Positions 38,026-47,409 of a DNA stretch of 64,000 nt are shown here, in pieces. The notes under the pieces are model-generated. The model made no database searches. It worked only from the letters and a program-made list of their open reading frames with translations, and was not told the origin of the DNA. Source of the DNA: Erythrobacter sp. AP23 (GTDB lineage Bacteria; Pseudomonadota; Alphaproteobacteria; Sphingomonadales; Sphingomonadaceae); contig NZ_LNBY01000001.1 in the NCBI RefSeq assembly GCF_001542855.1, positions 62,001-126,000 of the forward strand. The letters are read 5' to 3'. Within the stretch, counting starts at the first letter, position 1. Each line of letters starts with the position of its first letter. Both the position numbers and the translations under genes were made by a program.

Positions 38026-39843
38026 ATGCACGCCTACCGTACCCATACCTGTGCTGCGCTGACCAAGGACAATGTCGGCGAAACCGTCCGCCTTTCCGGC
38101 TGGGTGCATAACAAGCGCGACCATGGCGGCGTGCTGTTCGTCGACCTGCGCGACCATTATGGCATCACCCAGATCGTCGCGGACGAGGACAGCCCGGCGC
38201 TCCCCGTTCTCGACAAAATCAAGCTGGAATCGGTCGTCACGATCGATGGCACAGTCAAGGCGCGGGCCGATGTGGCCGTGAACCCGAACCTGCCGACCGG
38301 CGAAATCGAGGTGTTCGCGCGCGAGGTGAGCGTGCAGAGCCGCGCGGACGACCTGCCGCTGATCGTCAACTCGGCCGAAGACTATCCTGAAGAGACGCGC
38401 CTCAAATACCGGTTCGTCGACCTGCGCCGCGAGCGCGTCCACAACAACATCATGCTGCGCAACCAGGTCATTACGAGCCTGCGCCGCCGCATGACCGACC
38501 AGGGCTTCAGCGAATTCCAGACGCCGATCCTCGGCGCATCGTCGCCCGAAGGCGCACGCGACTACCTCGTACCCAGCCGCCTCCACCCGGGCCGTTTCTA
38601 CGCGCTCCCGCAGGCACCGCAGATGTTCAAACAGCTGCTCATGGTCGCCGGTTTCGACCGCTACTTCCAGATCGCGCCCTGTTTCCGTGACGAAGACCTG
38701 CGCGCCGATCGCAGCCCCGAATTCTACCAGCTCGACTTCGAGATGAGCTTCGTGACGCAGGAAGACGTCTTCCAGGCGATCGAGCCCGTGCTCGCGGGTG
38801 TGTTCGAGGAGTTCGCGAACGGCAAGAGCGTGACTCCGGCCGGTGAATTTCCGCGCATCCCCTATGCCGAAGCGATGCTGAAATACGGCACCGACAAGCC
38901 CGACCTGCGCAACCCGTTGATCATCTCGGACGTCACCAGTCACTTCGAGAAGAGCGGTTTCGGTCTGTTCGAGAAGATTGTCGGCACGGGTGGCAAGGTT
39001 CGCGTGGTTCCCGCCCCGACAACGCACGAGAAGAGCCGCAAGTTCTTCGACGAAATGAACGAGTGGGCCCGCCGCGAAGGTTTTGCCGGCCTCGGTTACG
39101 TCACCCGCAAGGGCGGAGAGTTCGGCGGCCCGATCGCCAAGAATCACGGCACCGAAGGCATGGAAAAGCTCTACGCCGAACTCGGCCTCGGTGAAAACGA
39201 CGGCCTGTTCTTCGCCGCGGGCAAGGAAAAGGAAGCCGCCAAGCTCGCGGGCGCCGCACGCACCCGCGTTGCCGAAGAGCTGGGCCTCATCGAGGAAGAT
39301 TGCTTCAAGTTCTGCTGGATCGTCGATTTCCCGATGTTCGAGTACGACGAAGAATTGAAGAAGGTCGATTTCAGCCACAACCCCTTCTCGATGCCGCAGG
39401 GCGAGATGGAAGCGCTGGAAACGAAAGACCCGCTCGAAATCCTCGCCTGGCAGTACGACATCGTCTGCAATGGTTATGAGCTGTCCTCGGGCGCCATCCG
39501 TAACCACCGCCCGGACATCATGTACAAGGCTTTCGAGATCGCCGGTTATAGCCAGGCGGATGTCGACGAAAACTTCTCGGGCATGATCGAGGCTTTCAAG
39601 CTGGGCGCACCGCCGCACGGTGGCTCGGCACCGGGCATCGACCGCATCGTGATGCTGCTCGCCGACGAGCCGAACATTCGCGAAGTGATTGCCTTCCCGC
39701 TCAATCAGAAAGCGCAGGACCTGATGATGGGCGCGCCCTCGCTCGTCAGCCCGCGCCAGTTGCGTGACGTGCACATCCGCACGGTCGATGCGCCCAAGCC
39801 CGATGGGGCCGAAGCGACTCGGGTCGATCGATCCGGGAACTGA
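38026..39843 (+). CDS. aspS: Aspartyl-tRNA synthetase (possibly nondiscriminating)
   Basis: Charges tRNA-Asp, a class II synthetase. The 605-residue product has an N-terminal OB-fold anticodon domain ([19 protein letters not shown]), class II motif 2 [18 protein letters not shown] near residue 220, the bacterial GAD insertion, and the C-terminal [12 protein letters not shown] motif 3. The bacterial-type length and insertion are seen. Whether it also charges tRNA-Asn depends on whether an asparaginyl-tRNA synthetase exists, which is not visible here. ATG 38026 fits the family start. Confidence 0.97.
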   Translation: MHAYRTHTCAALTKDNVGETVRLSGWVHNKRDHGGVLFVDLRDHYGITQIVADEDSPALPVLDKIKLESVVTIDGTVKARADVAVNPNLPTGEIEVFAREVSVQSRADDLPLIVNSAEDYPEETRLKYRFVDLRRERVHNNIMLRNQVITSLRRRMTDQGFSEFQTPILGASSPEGARDYLVPSRLHPGRFYALPQAPQMFKQLLMVAGFDRYFQIAPCFRDEDLRADRSPEFYQLDFEMSFVTQEDVFQAIEPVLAGVFEEFANGKSVTPAGEFPRIPYAEAMLKYGTDKPDLRNPLIISDVTSHFEKSGFGLFEKIVGTGGKVRVVPAPTTHEKSRKFFDEMNEWARREGFAGLGYVTRKGGEFGGPIAKNHGTEGMEKLYAELGLGENDGLFFAAGKEKEAAKLAGAARTRVAEELGLIEEDCFKFCWIVDFPMFEYDEELKKVDFSHNPFSMPQGEMEALETKDPLEILAWQYDIVCNGYELSSGAIRNHRPDIMYKAFEIAGYSQADVDENFSGMIEAFKLGAPPHGGSAPGIDRIVMLLADEPNIREVIAFPLNQKAQDLMMGAPSLVSPRQLRDVHIRTVDAPKPDGAEATRVDRSGN

Positions 39844-39967
39844 GGGCAGCTATCAAATTCATCGAGCGCTCCCCATATAGCGGAAAATCAGTGGCCCTTG
39901 CCTAAGCCTGCGCCGTTCATTAGGGCGACAGGCAATTCATAAACCCCCAAATTCGAGAGGGACAAAA

Positions 39968-40204
39968 ATGAGCGATACTGCCGACCGCGTGCAGAAGATT
40001 GTCGTCGAGCACCTCGGCGTCGAGGCCGACAAGGTCACCCAGGAAGCAAGCTTCATCGACGATCTCGGTGCGGACAGCCTCGACATCGTCGAGCTGGTTA
40101 TGGCCTTCGAGGAAGAATTCGGCGTGGAAATCCCCGACGATGCTGCCGAGAAGATCACCACGGTCGGCGACGCGACCAAGTACATCGAAGAGCACAAGGG
40201 CTAA
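39968..40204 (+). CDS. acpP: Acyl carrier protein
   Basis: A small acidic carrier of growing acyl chains in fatty acid synthesis. The 78-residue product has the 4'-phosphopantetheine attachment Ser37 in [19 protein letters not shown] strong ribosome site (GAGAGGGA) precedes the ATG. A terminator-like hairpin lies downstream, between it and fabF, consistent with high ACP and lower FabF expression. Confidence 0.99.
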   Translation: MSDTADRVQKIVVEHLGVEADKVTQEASFIDDLGADSLDIVELVMAFEEEFGVEIPDDAAEKITTVGDATKYIEEHKG

Positions 40205-40242
40205 GCCCTGCTGCCTTCATGCCCGCTACCGTGCGGGTTCGG

Positions 40243-40284
40243 ACAGGCCCGACCCGCTAACAGGGCCGGGCCTGTTGTCTTTTT
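40243..40284 (+). terminator. Terminator-like hairpin between acpP and fabF
   Basis: ACAGGCCCG at 40243-40251 pairs with CGGGCCTGT at 40267-40275 (9 bp), followed by TGTCTTTTTG. It starts 39 nt after the acpP stop and ends 13 nt before the fabF ATG. It probably attenuates read-through from acpP into fabF. Confidence 0.75.
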
Positions 40285-40296
40285 GCGGAGAATAGC

Positions 40297-41556
40297 ATGC
40301 GTCGTGTGGTCGTAACCGGACTTGGCCTCGTCACCCCGCTGGGCGGCGATGTCGAAACCTCGTGGAAGAACCTGATTGCGAGCGAGAGCGGGGCGGGACC
40401 GATCACCCGCTTCGATGCCTCGAACCAGAAGGCGACCATCGCCTGCGAGGTGAAGCCGAAGGACCACGAATGGGGCTTCGATCCCGACAAGCGCGTCGAC
40501 CACAAGGTGCAGCGCCAGGTCGATCCGTTCATCGTATACGGGATCGATGCCGCCGGACAGGCGCTCGAAGACGCCGGGCTCACCGAGATGGACGACGACC
40601 TCAAACAGCGGACCGGCGTTTCAATCGGCTCGGGTATCGGGGGATTGCCGGGCATCGAAAGCGAATCGATTGTCCTGCATGAGCGCGGACCGGGCCGGGT
40701 GTCCCCACACTTCGTCCATGGCCGCCTGATCAACCTCATCAGCGGCCAGGTTTCGATCAAATATGGCCTCATGGGCCCGAACCACGCGGTCGTTACTGCC
40801 TGTTCGACCGGAGCACACTCGATCGGCGATGCGGCGCGCATGATCGCGCTCGACGATGCCGATGTGATGCTGGCGGGCGGTGCGGAAAGCACTATCAACC
40901 CGCTGGGCGTCGCCGGTTTCGCGCAGGCGCGCGCACTCAACATGAGCATGAACGATCGCCCGACCGAGGCGAGCCGCCCCTATGACAAGGATCGCGACGG
41001 CTTCGTCATGGGCGAGGGCGCAGGCGTGGTGGTGCTCGAGGAATACGAGCATGCCAAGGCACGCGGCGCGACGATCTATGCCGAAGTGGTCGGCTATGGC
41101 CTGTCGGGCGATGCCTATCACGTCACCGCGCCGCACCCCGAAGGCAAGGGCGCCGAGCTGGCGATGCGCATGGCACTCAAGAAAGCGGGGATGGCCCCGG
41201 GCGACATCGATTACGTCAATGCGCATGGCACGTCGACCATGGCCGACACGATCGAGCTAGGCGCGGTCAAGCGCGTTATGGGGGACGACCTTGGCGGCGC
41301 GTCGATGAGTTCGACCAAGTCGGCAATCGGTCACTTGCTCGGGGGGGCAGGCGCGGTGGAAGCGATCTTCTGCATCCTCGCGATCCGCGATCAGGTGGTT
41401 CCGCCCACGCTCAACCTTCACAACCCCGATGAGGGCACCGAGGGCGTGGACCTGGTCCCGCTCAAAGCCCGGCAGCGCGAGGTAAGAGCAGCCCTCAACA
41501 ACAGTTTCGGCTTCGGCGGCACCAACGCATCGCTGATCGTCAAGAAGGTCGACTGA
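40297..41556 (+). CDS. fabF: Beta-ketoacyl-ACP synthase II (FabF)
   Basis: Condenses acyl-ACP with malonyl-ACP during chain elongation. The 419-residue thiolase-fold protein has the nucleophile Cys169 in TACSTGAHS, and the histidines of VNAHGTSTMADT and KSAIGHLLGGAG. Length is normal. A GGAG ribosome site precedes the ATG. It is followed 1 nt later by mltG and preceded by acpP, the usual fatty-acid-synthesis pair. Confidence 0.98.
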   Translation: MRRVVVTGLGLVTPLGGDVETSWKNLIASESGAGPITRFDASNQKATIACEVKPKDHEWGFDPDKRVDHKVQRQVDPFIVYGIDAAGQALEDAGLTEMDDDLKQRTGVSIGSGIGGLPGIESESIVLHERGPGRVSPHFVHGRLINLISGQVSIKYGLMGPNHAVVTACSTGAHSIGDAARMIALDDADVMLAGGAESTINPLGVAGFAQARALNMSMNDRPTEASRPYDKDRDGFVMGEGAGVVVLEEYEHAKARGATIYAEVVGYGLSGDAYHVTAPHPEGKGAELAMRMALKKAGMAPGDIDYVNAHGTSTMADTIELGAVKRVMGDDLGGASMSSTKSAIGHLLGGAGAVEAIFCILAIRDQVVPPTLNLHNPDEGTEGVDLVPLKARQREVRAALNNSFGFGGTNASLIVKKVD

Positions 41557-41557
41557 G

Positions 41558-42529
41558 GTGAAGAAGGCCGGGTGCCTCCTCGCAGGCGTCCTTTCGCTGG
41601 CCCTTGCCGTCGGGGCGATCTGGTTCCTCTCCGGCTGGTGGGGCAGTGCCAAAGTGGAGGAGGACACGAGCTTCATCGTCCCCTCTGGCGCGAGCCTCAC
41701 TTCGGTCGCGGAGAAACTCGCCGACGAAGGTCTGATCTCCGATGCCGACGGGTTCCTGCTGCGGGCGAAAATCTTCGGCTCGTCCGACCCGATCATGGCG
41801 GGCGAGTTCCTTCTACCGGCCGGTGCCAGCAATGCAGCCATTCTCGACACCTTCCAGCACGGCGAGGTCATCCGCCGCTTCGTAACCATTCCCGAGGGGC
41901 TGCCCTCGATCCTGGTACACGAGCGGTTGATGGCGGAAGAGCATTTGACGGGCGAGATTCCCGTTCCGGTCGAAGGCTCTGTACTGCCCGACACCTATGA
42001 TTTCGAGCGCGGCGAAGCCCGTAGCGCGGTGCTTGCCCGTATGCAGGCGGCGATGCAGAATTACCTTGCAGAGGCTTGGCCCAAGCGCGCGCCCGATATC
42101 GCGGTCGACAATGTCAGGGACGCGGTGATCCTAGCTTCGATTGTCGAAAAGGAGACCGGCAAGCCGAGCGAGCGACGAATGGTCGCCGGACTTTATTCGA
42201 ACCGGGTGAAAGACGGTATGCTGCTGCAGGCCGATCCGACGATCATCTACCCGATCACCAAGGGTAAGCCGCTTGGGCGCCGCATCCGCCAGTCCGAAAT
42301 CGCCGCGATCAACGACTACAACACTTACACGATGGTCGGCCTTCCCAAGGGACCGATCACCAATCCGGGGCGCGAGGCGATTGCTGCCGTGCTCGATCCC
42401 GCCGAGACCAGCGCGCGCTACATGGTCGCCGACGGCACCGGTGGACACGCCTTTGCGGAAACGCTGGAAGAGCATAATCGCAACGTCGCCGAGTGGTTCG
42501 AAATCCGCCGCGAACGCGGGGAAATGTGA
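41558..42529 (+). CDS. mltG: Endolytic peptidoglycan transglycosylase MltG
   Basis: Cleaves nascent glycan strands at the inner membrane to set chain length. The 323-residue product has an N-terminal anchor helix (residues 5-25), a LysM-like segment, EGSVLPDTYDF near residue 140 and the catalytic glutamate Glu197 in ASIVEKET. The C-terminal YMVADGTGGHAFAETLEEHN is also family-typical. The start is a GTG one base after the fabF stop. The next gene overlaps by 4 nt. Confidence 0.96.
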   Translation: MKKAGCLLAGVLSLALAVGAIWFLSGWWGSAKVEEDTSFIVPSGASLTSVAEKLADEGLISDADGFLLRAKIFGSSDPIMAGEFLLPAGASNAAILDTFQHGEVIRRFVTIPEGLPSILVHERLMAEEHLTGEIPVPVEGSVLPDTYDFERGEARSAVLARMQAAMQNYLAEAWPKRAPDIAVDNVRDAVILASIVEKETGKPSERRMVAGLYSNRVKDGMLLQADPTIIYPITKGKPLGRRIRQSEIAAINDYNTYTMVGLPKGPITNPGREAIAAVLDPAETSARYMVADGTGGHAFAETLEEHNRNVAEWFEIRRERGEM

Positions 42530-43056
42530 GCGGCGCCACCGACGCTCCACTGATCGTGACCGCGCAATTGCCGCACGATCTCCACGCGCGCTTCACCGCT
42601 CTGCGCAACGAGCATTTTCCGCCCGAGCGCAACTATCTCGAGGCGCACGTCACGCTGTTCCACGCGCTACCGCCGATGTGCGAGGGGGAAGCCGGCACCT
42701 ACCTCAAGAGCATCGCCGCCGAATTTGCGCCGGTCGAGGGGCGGGTAGAGGGGCTGATGTCGCTAGGGCGCGGCACGGCTATCAAGCTGTCGAGCCCCGA
42801 CATGCTCTCGCTGCGGGACATGATCGCAGAGCATTTTCGCGGCATGCTCACCCTGCAGGACCAGCATCGCCCGCGGCTCCATGTCACCATTCAGAACAAG
42901 GTCAGCGGTAAGGAGGCCAAGGCGCTGCAATCGGCGCTGGCTGGATTGATCGAGCCGCGGCCCTTTGCCTTCCGCGGCCTCGCGCTGTTCCGTTATCGCG
43001 GCGGACCGTGGGAGCCGGTAAAGGAATTTGCATTCAGGGGCCGCGGCGCGGCATAA
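42526..43056 (+). CDS. 2'-5' RNA ligase family (2H phosphoesterase) protein
   Basis: A 2H-superfamily protein; bacterial members can ligate or cleave 2'-5' phosphodiester bonds, but the biological substrate is unknown. The 176-residue product has the paired HxT motifs HVTLFH (near residue 42) and HVTIQN (near 122), the catalytic histidines of the fold. The GTG start at 42526 overlaps the mltG stop (GTGA). Confidence 0.88.
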   Translation: MSGATDAPLIVTAQLPHDLHARFTALRNEHFPPERNYLEAHVTLFHALPPMCEGEAGTYLKSIAAEFAPVEGRVEGLMSLGRGTAIKLSSPDMLSLRDMIAEHFRGMLTLQDQHRPRLHVTIQNKVSGKEAKALQSALAGLIEPRPFAFRGLALFRYRGGPWEPVKEFAFRGRGAA

Positions 43057-43083
43057 GGGCCGCATAGTCAGGGGGACCGGAAC

Positions 43084-43767
43084 ATGGCCGGACTTACCAC
43101 GATCTTGGCCTATGGCGCGGCCCTGCTGGCCGTCGTCGCCATGGCCACGACAACCATAAGGCAGTTGCGTTACGCGATGCTGACTGCCGGGCTGGCGGCG
43201 CTCGGGCATTTTGCACTCACCGACCAGATCGGCTGGGCGATCGTCTGCTTTGTTTTCGTTGCGGTGAACGGTGTACAGATCTGGGTGCTGCGCCGCCGGG
43301 CCCGGCGCGGGGCGATGCTTGAGGAAGAAGTCAGCCTGTTCGACCGGCTGCTCGGCATCGACGATCCCGGTCGCCAGCAGCATCTGCGCGATCTGATGCA
43401 ATGGCGCGATGTCGAGGAGGGCGAGGTGCTGATGCGCCAGCATCAGCCCGACCCGCCGCTGATCTATGTTGCGCGCGGCGGGGTGCATGTCGAATGCGAT
43501 GGCAAAATCGTCGGCACCTGCGGTCCGGAAGAGTTTCTCGGCGAAATGAGCCTTGTGTCCGGTCAGACCGCTTCGGCCACCGTGATCGTCGCCCAGCGCT
43601 CCCGTGTGGCGACCTTCGACCGCGACGCGCTGGCGCATTACGCACGCGCCGTGCCCGAGGTCGACACGGCGCTCACCCACGCCCTCAATCGCGGTCTCGC
43701 GGCCAAGGTAAGGCGTATGAACGAGGTGGCTGCGCAAGGCTCGGCGGAAAACGCGCCGAAGGCGTAA
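43084..43767 (+). CDS. Membrane-anchored cyclic-nucleotide-binding protein (Popeye-like)
   Basis: The 227-residue product has three N-terminal hydrophobic helices (residues about 7-67) and a C-terminal cNMP-binding beta-roll (about 100-200) with the phosphate-binding-cassette-like segment GPEEFLGEMSLVSGQTASATV. The arrangement resembles eukaryotic Popeye (POPDC) proteins and the bacterial popeye-like family. Most CNB proteins have an Arg near the cassette; here QTASA replaces the usual RSA, so cAMP binding is not certain. It follows the 2H gene by 27 nt. Confidence 0.8.
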   Translation: MAGLTTILAYGAALLAVVAMATTTIRQLRYAMLTAGLAALGHFALTDQIGWAIVCFVFVAVNGVQIWVLRRRARRGAMLEEEVSLFDRLLGIDDPGRQQHLRDLMQWRDVEEGEVLMRQHQPDPPLIYVARGGVHVECDGKIVGTCGPEEFLGEMSLVSGQTASATVIVAQRSRVATFDRDALAHYARAVPEVDTALTHALNRGLAAKVRRMNEVAAQGSAENAPKA

Positions 43768-43847
43768 TTGCGCGGTTGACCATGCGTGCCGACCGCCCTA
43801 AATGCGCCGCCTGCCGTGCGGGCGTCTGCCCCGGCATGCCTCTTTGG

Positions 43848-43924
43848 GGCGGAGTAGCTCAGGTGGTTAGAGCAGCGGAATCATAATCCGCGTGTCGGGG
43901 GTTCAAGTCCCTCCTCCGCTACCA
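43848..43924 (+). tRNA. tRNA-Met (CAU), elongator type
   Basis: A 77-nt cloverleaf. The anticodon stem-loop GCGGA-ATCATAA-TCCGC gives anticodon CAT. The acceptor GGCGGAG pairs with CTCCGCT; discriminator is A43921 and CCA is encoded at 43922-43924. The anticodon stem lacks the three G:C pairs of an initiator, so it is elongator Met; a tRNA-Ile2 (lysidine) cannot be excluded by eye. Confidence 0.9.
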
Positions 43925-44283
43925 AAACTTCCCGTAGATTAGGAAGCCGATCGACTGCAGCGACTGCGATCGCTGACGACCGATATGCCGTGGGCGCACT
44001 GGGAACGGGTCGAACCGCGGCCTCCGGGCGGTCCCTTGACGATTGCCGAGTGCCGGTGTCCGCCTTTTCTCGGTGCTCTGCTCGCGGGCAATTGGTTAAC
44101 GATTTGGTAAGGATATTCGCTCAACCATCATTGCCATATCGGTCCCGGTTGGAAACCAACGGGGAATTGCCGCATTTTTAATGGGTTGAGTTGCGTACTT
44201 GGGGTCTGTCGGTAGGAATCTCGGTTCCCGCCTAGTGTTTTGGATGGATGTGGCTGATCCGCCGGGATCAGGGGGTTTGAAGG
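43925..44283 (+). promoter_or_regulatory. Upstream region of the hybrid kinase, with CtrA-like element
   Basis: No gene is seen in these 359 nt. TTAA-N7-GTAA at 44096-44110 matches the CtrA consensus TTAA-N7-TTAA with one change. A GTTGG-AAA-CCAAC hairpin sits at 44148-44160. The kinase start is 173 nt further on; its promoter probably lies in this region. Confidence 0.35.
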
Positions 44284-46695
44284 ATGCCAGATACTCGAGA
44301 GATGACGGCGGAACGCCTTGGCCAGATCGTCGAGGGCGCCGCGGCGGAAATCTATATTTTCGGCCACGACGACCTTCGCTTTCTTCTCGTAAACAAGGGC
44401 GCGCGGGACAATCTCGGTTACTCTAAAAAAGAGCTGGCTCGCCTCCACCCGTGGGATCTGAAGCCCGACTACACCAAGAAACAATTCATCGAATTCGTTC
44501 GGCCGCTGCTCGACGGCCGCGAAGAGCACCTGCAATTCGAGACCGTCCACGAGCGGAAGGATGGATCGACCTACGACGCCAGCGTGCGCCTGCAACTTAT
44601 CTCGAGCGACGACCTTCCGGTTTTCTATGCCGCGATCCAGGACATCACCGAGCAGAACCAGGTGCGTAAGGAGCTCCAGGAAGTATCCGGCCGTCTCGAT
44701 GCCATCCTCAATAACACCACCATGGCAGTGTTCATGATGGACGAGCGGCAGCACTGCTCGTTCATGAACAAGGCCGCGGAAGAGCTGACCGGATACACAT
44801 TCGAGGAGACCCGAGGCAAACCGCTGCACGATGTGCTGCACCACACCTATCCCGATGGTCGGCCGTTCCCGATCGAGGAATGTCCCATCGACCGTGCCTT
44901 TCCCGAGAACCACAAGACGCAGGGCGAGGAAGTCTTCGTCCACAAAGACGGCAGCTTCTATCACGTCGGCTTTACAGCTTCGCCGGTGATAGATTCCGAC
45001 GGGACCCCCGTGGGCACTGTCATCGAAGCACACAACATCGAAGAAGAATTGCAAGCCAGGGAAGCTCTGACTTCGTTCAACGCCGCATTGAGGAACCGGG
45101 TGGACGAGGCAATGACCGAGCGGGAAGAGCTCGAAGTCCAGCTCGTTCAGGCACAGAAGATGGAGGCGCTTGGCCAGCTAACCGGCGGAGTGGCACATGA
45201 TTTCAACAATCTGCTCCAGGTAATCGGCGGCAATCTGGAGCTGCTCAAACAGGACCCGATCATCGATGGGCGCAATACTGCGCGCATCAACAATGCCATT
45301 TCCGGAGTCGAGCGCGGGGCGAAGCTGGCCTCGCAATTGCTCGCCTTCGGCAGGCAGCAGCCGCTCAATCCCAAACCGATCAATGCCGGTCGCGTCCTGC
45401 GCGGGATGGGCGACATGCTGCGCCGCACGCTGGGCGAAATCGTGCAGATAGAGACCATCGTTTCCGCCGGTCTGTGGAACTGTCTGGCCGACCCGCGGCT
45501 CCTGGAGAATGTGCTGCTCAACCTGGCGATCAACGCGCGCGATGCGATGAACGGCCGGGGCAAGCTGACGCTGGAAGCTGGCAATGCCTCGCTGGACGAA
45601 GAATACGTCGCCGCAAATCCCGACGCCTCGGTCGGAAAATACGTTATGATCGCGGTAACCGATACGGGACGTGGCATCCCCGAGGAGAGCCTGTCGAAGG
45701 TCTTCGAGCCGTTCTTCACGACGAAAGCACCTGGCGAGGGCACGGGATTGGGCCTTTCGATGGTCTTCGGTTTCGTCAAGCAGTCGGGCGGGCATATCGC
45801 AATCTACAGCGAAGAAGGGGAGGGCACGACCGTCCGCATCTATCTTCCGCGGACGCACAAGGAGGAAATGTCCAAGCGCCCAGCATCCGGATTGGTGACT
45901 GCCCAGGGCAATGACGAGGTAATTCTGGTCGTGGAGGACGATGAGGATGTCCGCGCGACCGTGGTCGAACAGCTCGGCAACCTCGGTTACCGCGTAATCG
46001 AGGCATCGAGCGCCGATAGCGCGCTGGCCATCATCCAGTGCGGAATTTCGATCGACCTACTGTTCACAGACGTCGTCATGCCAGGTAAATTACGCTCTCC
46101 CGAGTTGGCGCGCATGGCCAAGGAGCGAATGCCGAACCTCGCGGTTCTGTTTACCTCGGGCTATACCAAGAACGCGATCGTCCATGGCGGGAAGCTCGAT
46201 GACGATATCGAGCTGATCAGCAAACCCTATTCCACGGAGCAGCTAAGTCAGAAGATTCGGGCGACGTTGGACATGGCCTGCGAAGCTGAGGCCGCGGACA
46301 CGATCGAAGCGGTTAGGGATCGCCAAAATGGCAATGGTAAGGGCACCGACGGGGACCGGATCGGCCGGGCCCTTGTCGTCGAGGATGAGCCGCTTATCCG
46401 CATGACCTTGATCCGCCCCTTGGAGCGCGCCGGCTACGAAGTCTTGGAGGCCGATTCTCTCAAGATGGCACGGGAAAGGATCAAACGTACCCAAGTCGAC
46501 GTCGTCGTCTCCGATTTCGGGCTGCCGGACGGTAAAGCCACTCAGTTCCTGCAAGAGGTCCTGCAGAAGAACCCCGACGTCGACATCGTTCTGGCGACAG
46601 GCGGCAATGTCCCCGAAGAGCTGGAGCAGATGCCCGTTTCGATTCTCAGAAAGCCCTTTTCGGGTGATGCCCTAAAAAAGGCGCTGGGACTCTAG
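44284..46695 (+). CDS. Hybrid sensor histidine kinase, PAS-PAS-HK-REC-REC
   Basis: A soluble hybrid kinase of 803 residues with no membrane helix. Order: PAS (about 10-125), PAS (about 135-255), a coiled coil, HisKA with His305 in GGVAHDFNNLL, an HATPase_c domain with N417 (INARD), DTGRG and GTGLGL, a first receiver with Asp596 in FTDVVMPG, and a second receiver with Asp744 in VVSDFGLPDG. It lacks a neighbouring response regulator; the signal may be passed to a phosphotransferase elsewhere. Signals are unknown. The ATG has GGGGG upstream. Confidence 0.93.
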   Translation: MPDTREMTAERLGQIVEGAAAEIYIFGHDDLRFLLVNKGARDNLGYSKKELARLHPWDLKPDYTKKQFIEFVRPLLDGREEHLQFETVHERKDGSTYDASVRLQLISSDDLPVFYAAIQDITEQNQVRKELQEVSGRLDAILNNTTMAVFMMDERQHCSFMNKAAEELTGYTFEETRGKPLHDVLHHTYPDGRPFPIEECPIDRAFPENHKTQGEEVFVHKDGSFYHVGFTASPVIDSDGTPVGTVIEAHNIEEELQAREALTSFNAALRNRVDEAMTEREELEVQLVQAQKMEALGQLTGGVAHDFNNLLQVIGGNLELLKQDPIIDGRNTARINNAISGVERGAKLASQLLAFGRQQPLNPKPINAGRVLRGMGDMLRRTLGEIVQIETIVSAGLWNCLADPRLLENVLLNLAINARDAMNGRGKLTLEAGNASLDEEYVAANPDASVGKYVMIAVTDTGRGIPEESLSKVFEPFFTTKAPGEGTGLGLSMVFGFVKQSGGHIAIYSEEGEGTTVRIYLPRTHKEEMSKRPASGLVTAQGNDEVILVVEDDEDVRATVVEQLGNLGYRVIEASSADSALAIIQCGISIDLLFTDVVMPGKLRSPELARMAKERMPNLAVLFTSGYTKNAIVHGGKLDDDIELISKPYSTEQLSQKIRATLDMACEAEAADTIEAVRDRQNGNGKGTDGDRIGRALVVEDEPLIRMTLIRPLERAGYEVLEADSLKMARERIKRTQVDVVVSDFGLPDGKATQFLQEVLQKNPDVDIVLATGGNVPEELEQMPVSILRKPFSGDALKKALGL

Positions 46696-46717
46696 ATCCG
46701 GCCGCGCGGACCTCCGG

Positions 46718-46754
46718 CTGGCCGAATTCGTCGATCCACTTCGACGACGGCCAG
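46718..46754 (+). repeat. Stem-loop after the hybrid kinase gene
   Basis: CTGGCCG at 46718-46724 pairs with CGGCCAG at 46748-46754, and TCGTCG at 46728-46733 with CGACGA at 46742-46747; the loop is 8 nt. It starts 23 nt after the kinase stop. There is no T-run, so it is not a clear intrinsic terminator; it may protect the mRNA 3' end. Confidence 0.5.
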
Positions 46755-46932
46755 TACCGGAAATTCCGCCACGGGTGCTTCACAAGGAGTTAGCGCAGCC
46801 GACGCCCCTGATTGCATAGCCACGGCTGACGCGGTTAGAAATACCTCGGCATGGCGCACCTAACGTCCTCGACAGGATGCGCCTATGATGCTGGAAGCGA
46901 TACACTACAGAATTTCGGAAAAGGAACTGCAG

Positions 46933-47409
46933 GTGGCCGAGCTTTCGCACATCGACGAACAGGGCCGGGCGAGAATGGTCGATGTGGGCGACAAACCTGT
47001 CACCCGGCGCAGGGCGAGCGCTGAGGGTGAATTGCGATGCGCGTCCGAAACGCTTGCGGCAGTGAAGGCAGGGCAGACGCCGAAGGGTTCAGTCGTCGCA
47101 ACCGCGGAATTGGCCGGAGTTATGGCCGGCAAGCGAACCGCCGATCTGATCCCGCTGTGCCATCCCTTGCCGCTCTCCAAGGTCGAAGTCTCGATCGGCC
47201 TCGATGAGGAACTGCCCGGTTTTCGGGTTGCCGCCATAGTCCGCACCGAGGGTCGTACCGGCGTGGAAATGGAGGCGCTGACCGCTGTTTCGGTCGCCTG
47301 CCTAACGTTATTCGACATGCTCAAGGCAATCGACAGGACGATGACGATCGGGACGATCCGCGTGACCTCGAAGGAGGGTGGACGCTCCGGTAATTGGCAG
47401 AGGGCATGA
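46933..47409 (+). CDS. moaC: Cyclic pyranopterin monophosphate synthase MoaC
   Basis: Acts with MoaA in the first step of molybdenum cofactor synthesis, forming cPMP. The 158-residue product has the family start [19 protein letters not shown], the [15 protein letters not shown] motif near residue 67, and [20 protein letters not shown] near 105. A GTG at 46933 was chosen: AAGGA lies 7 nt upstream and the length then fits MoaC; the frame is open to 46885. It overlaps moeA by 4 nt. Confidence 0.96.
   Translation: MAELSHIDEQGRARMVDVGDKPVTRRRASAEGELRCASETLAAVKAGQTPKGSVVATAELAGVMAGKRTADLIPLCHPLPLSKVEVSIGLDEELPGFRVAAIVRTEGRTGVEMEALTAVSVACLTLFDMLKAIDRTMTIGTIRVTSKEGGRSGNWQRA

Noticed and set aside
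37996-39774. A 592-codon minus-strand open frame opposite aspS
   Set aside because: A shadow of aspS: no recognisable domain, biased composition, and aspS is certain.
43848-43924. Reading the CAU tRNA as initiator tRNA or tRNA-Ile2
   Set aside because: The anticodon stem lacks the three G:C pairs of an initiator; Ile2 cannot be strictly excluded but the overall sequence fits elongator Met better.
44148-44160. GTTGG-AAA-CCAAC hairpin after tRNA-Met
   Set aside because: Stem only 5 bp, no T-run directly behind it; not convincing as a terminator or operator.
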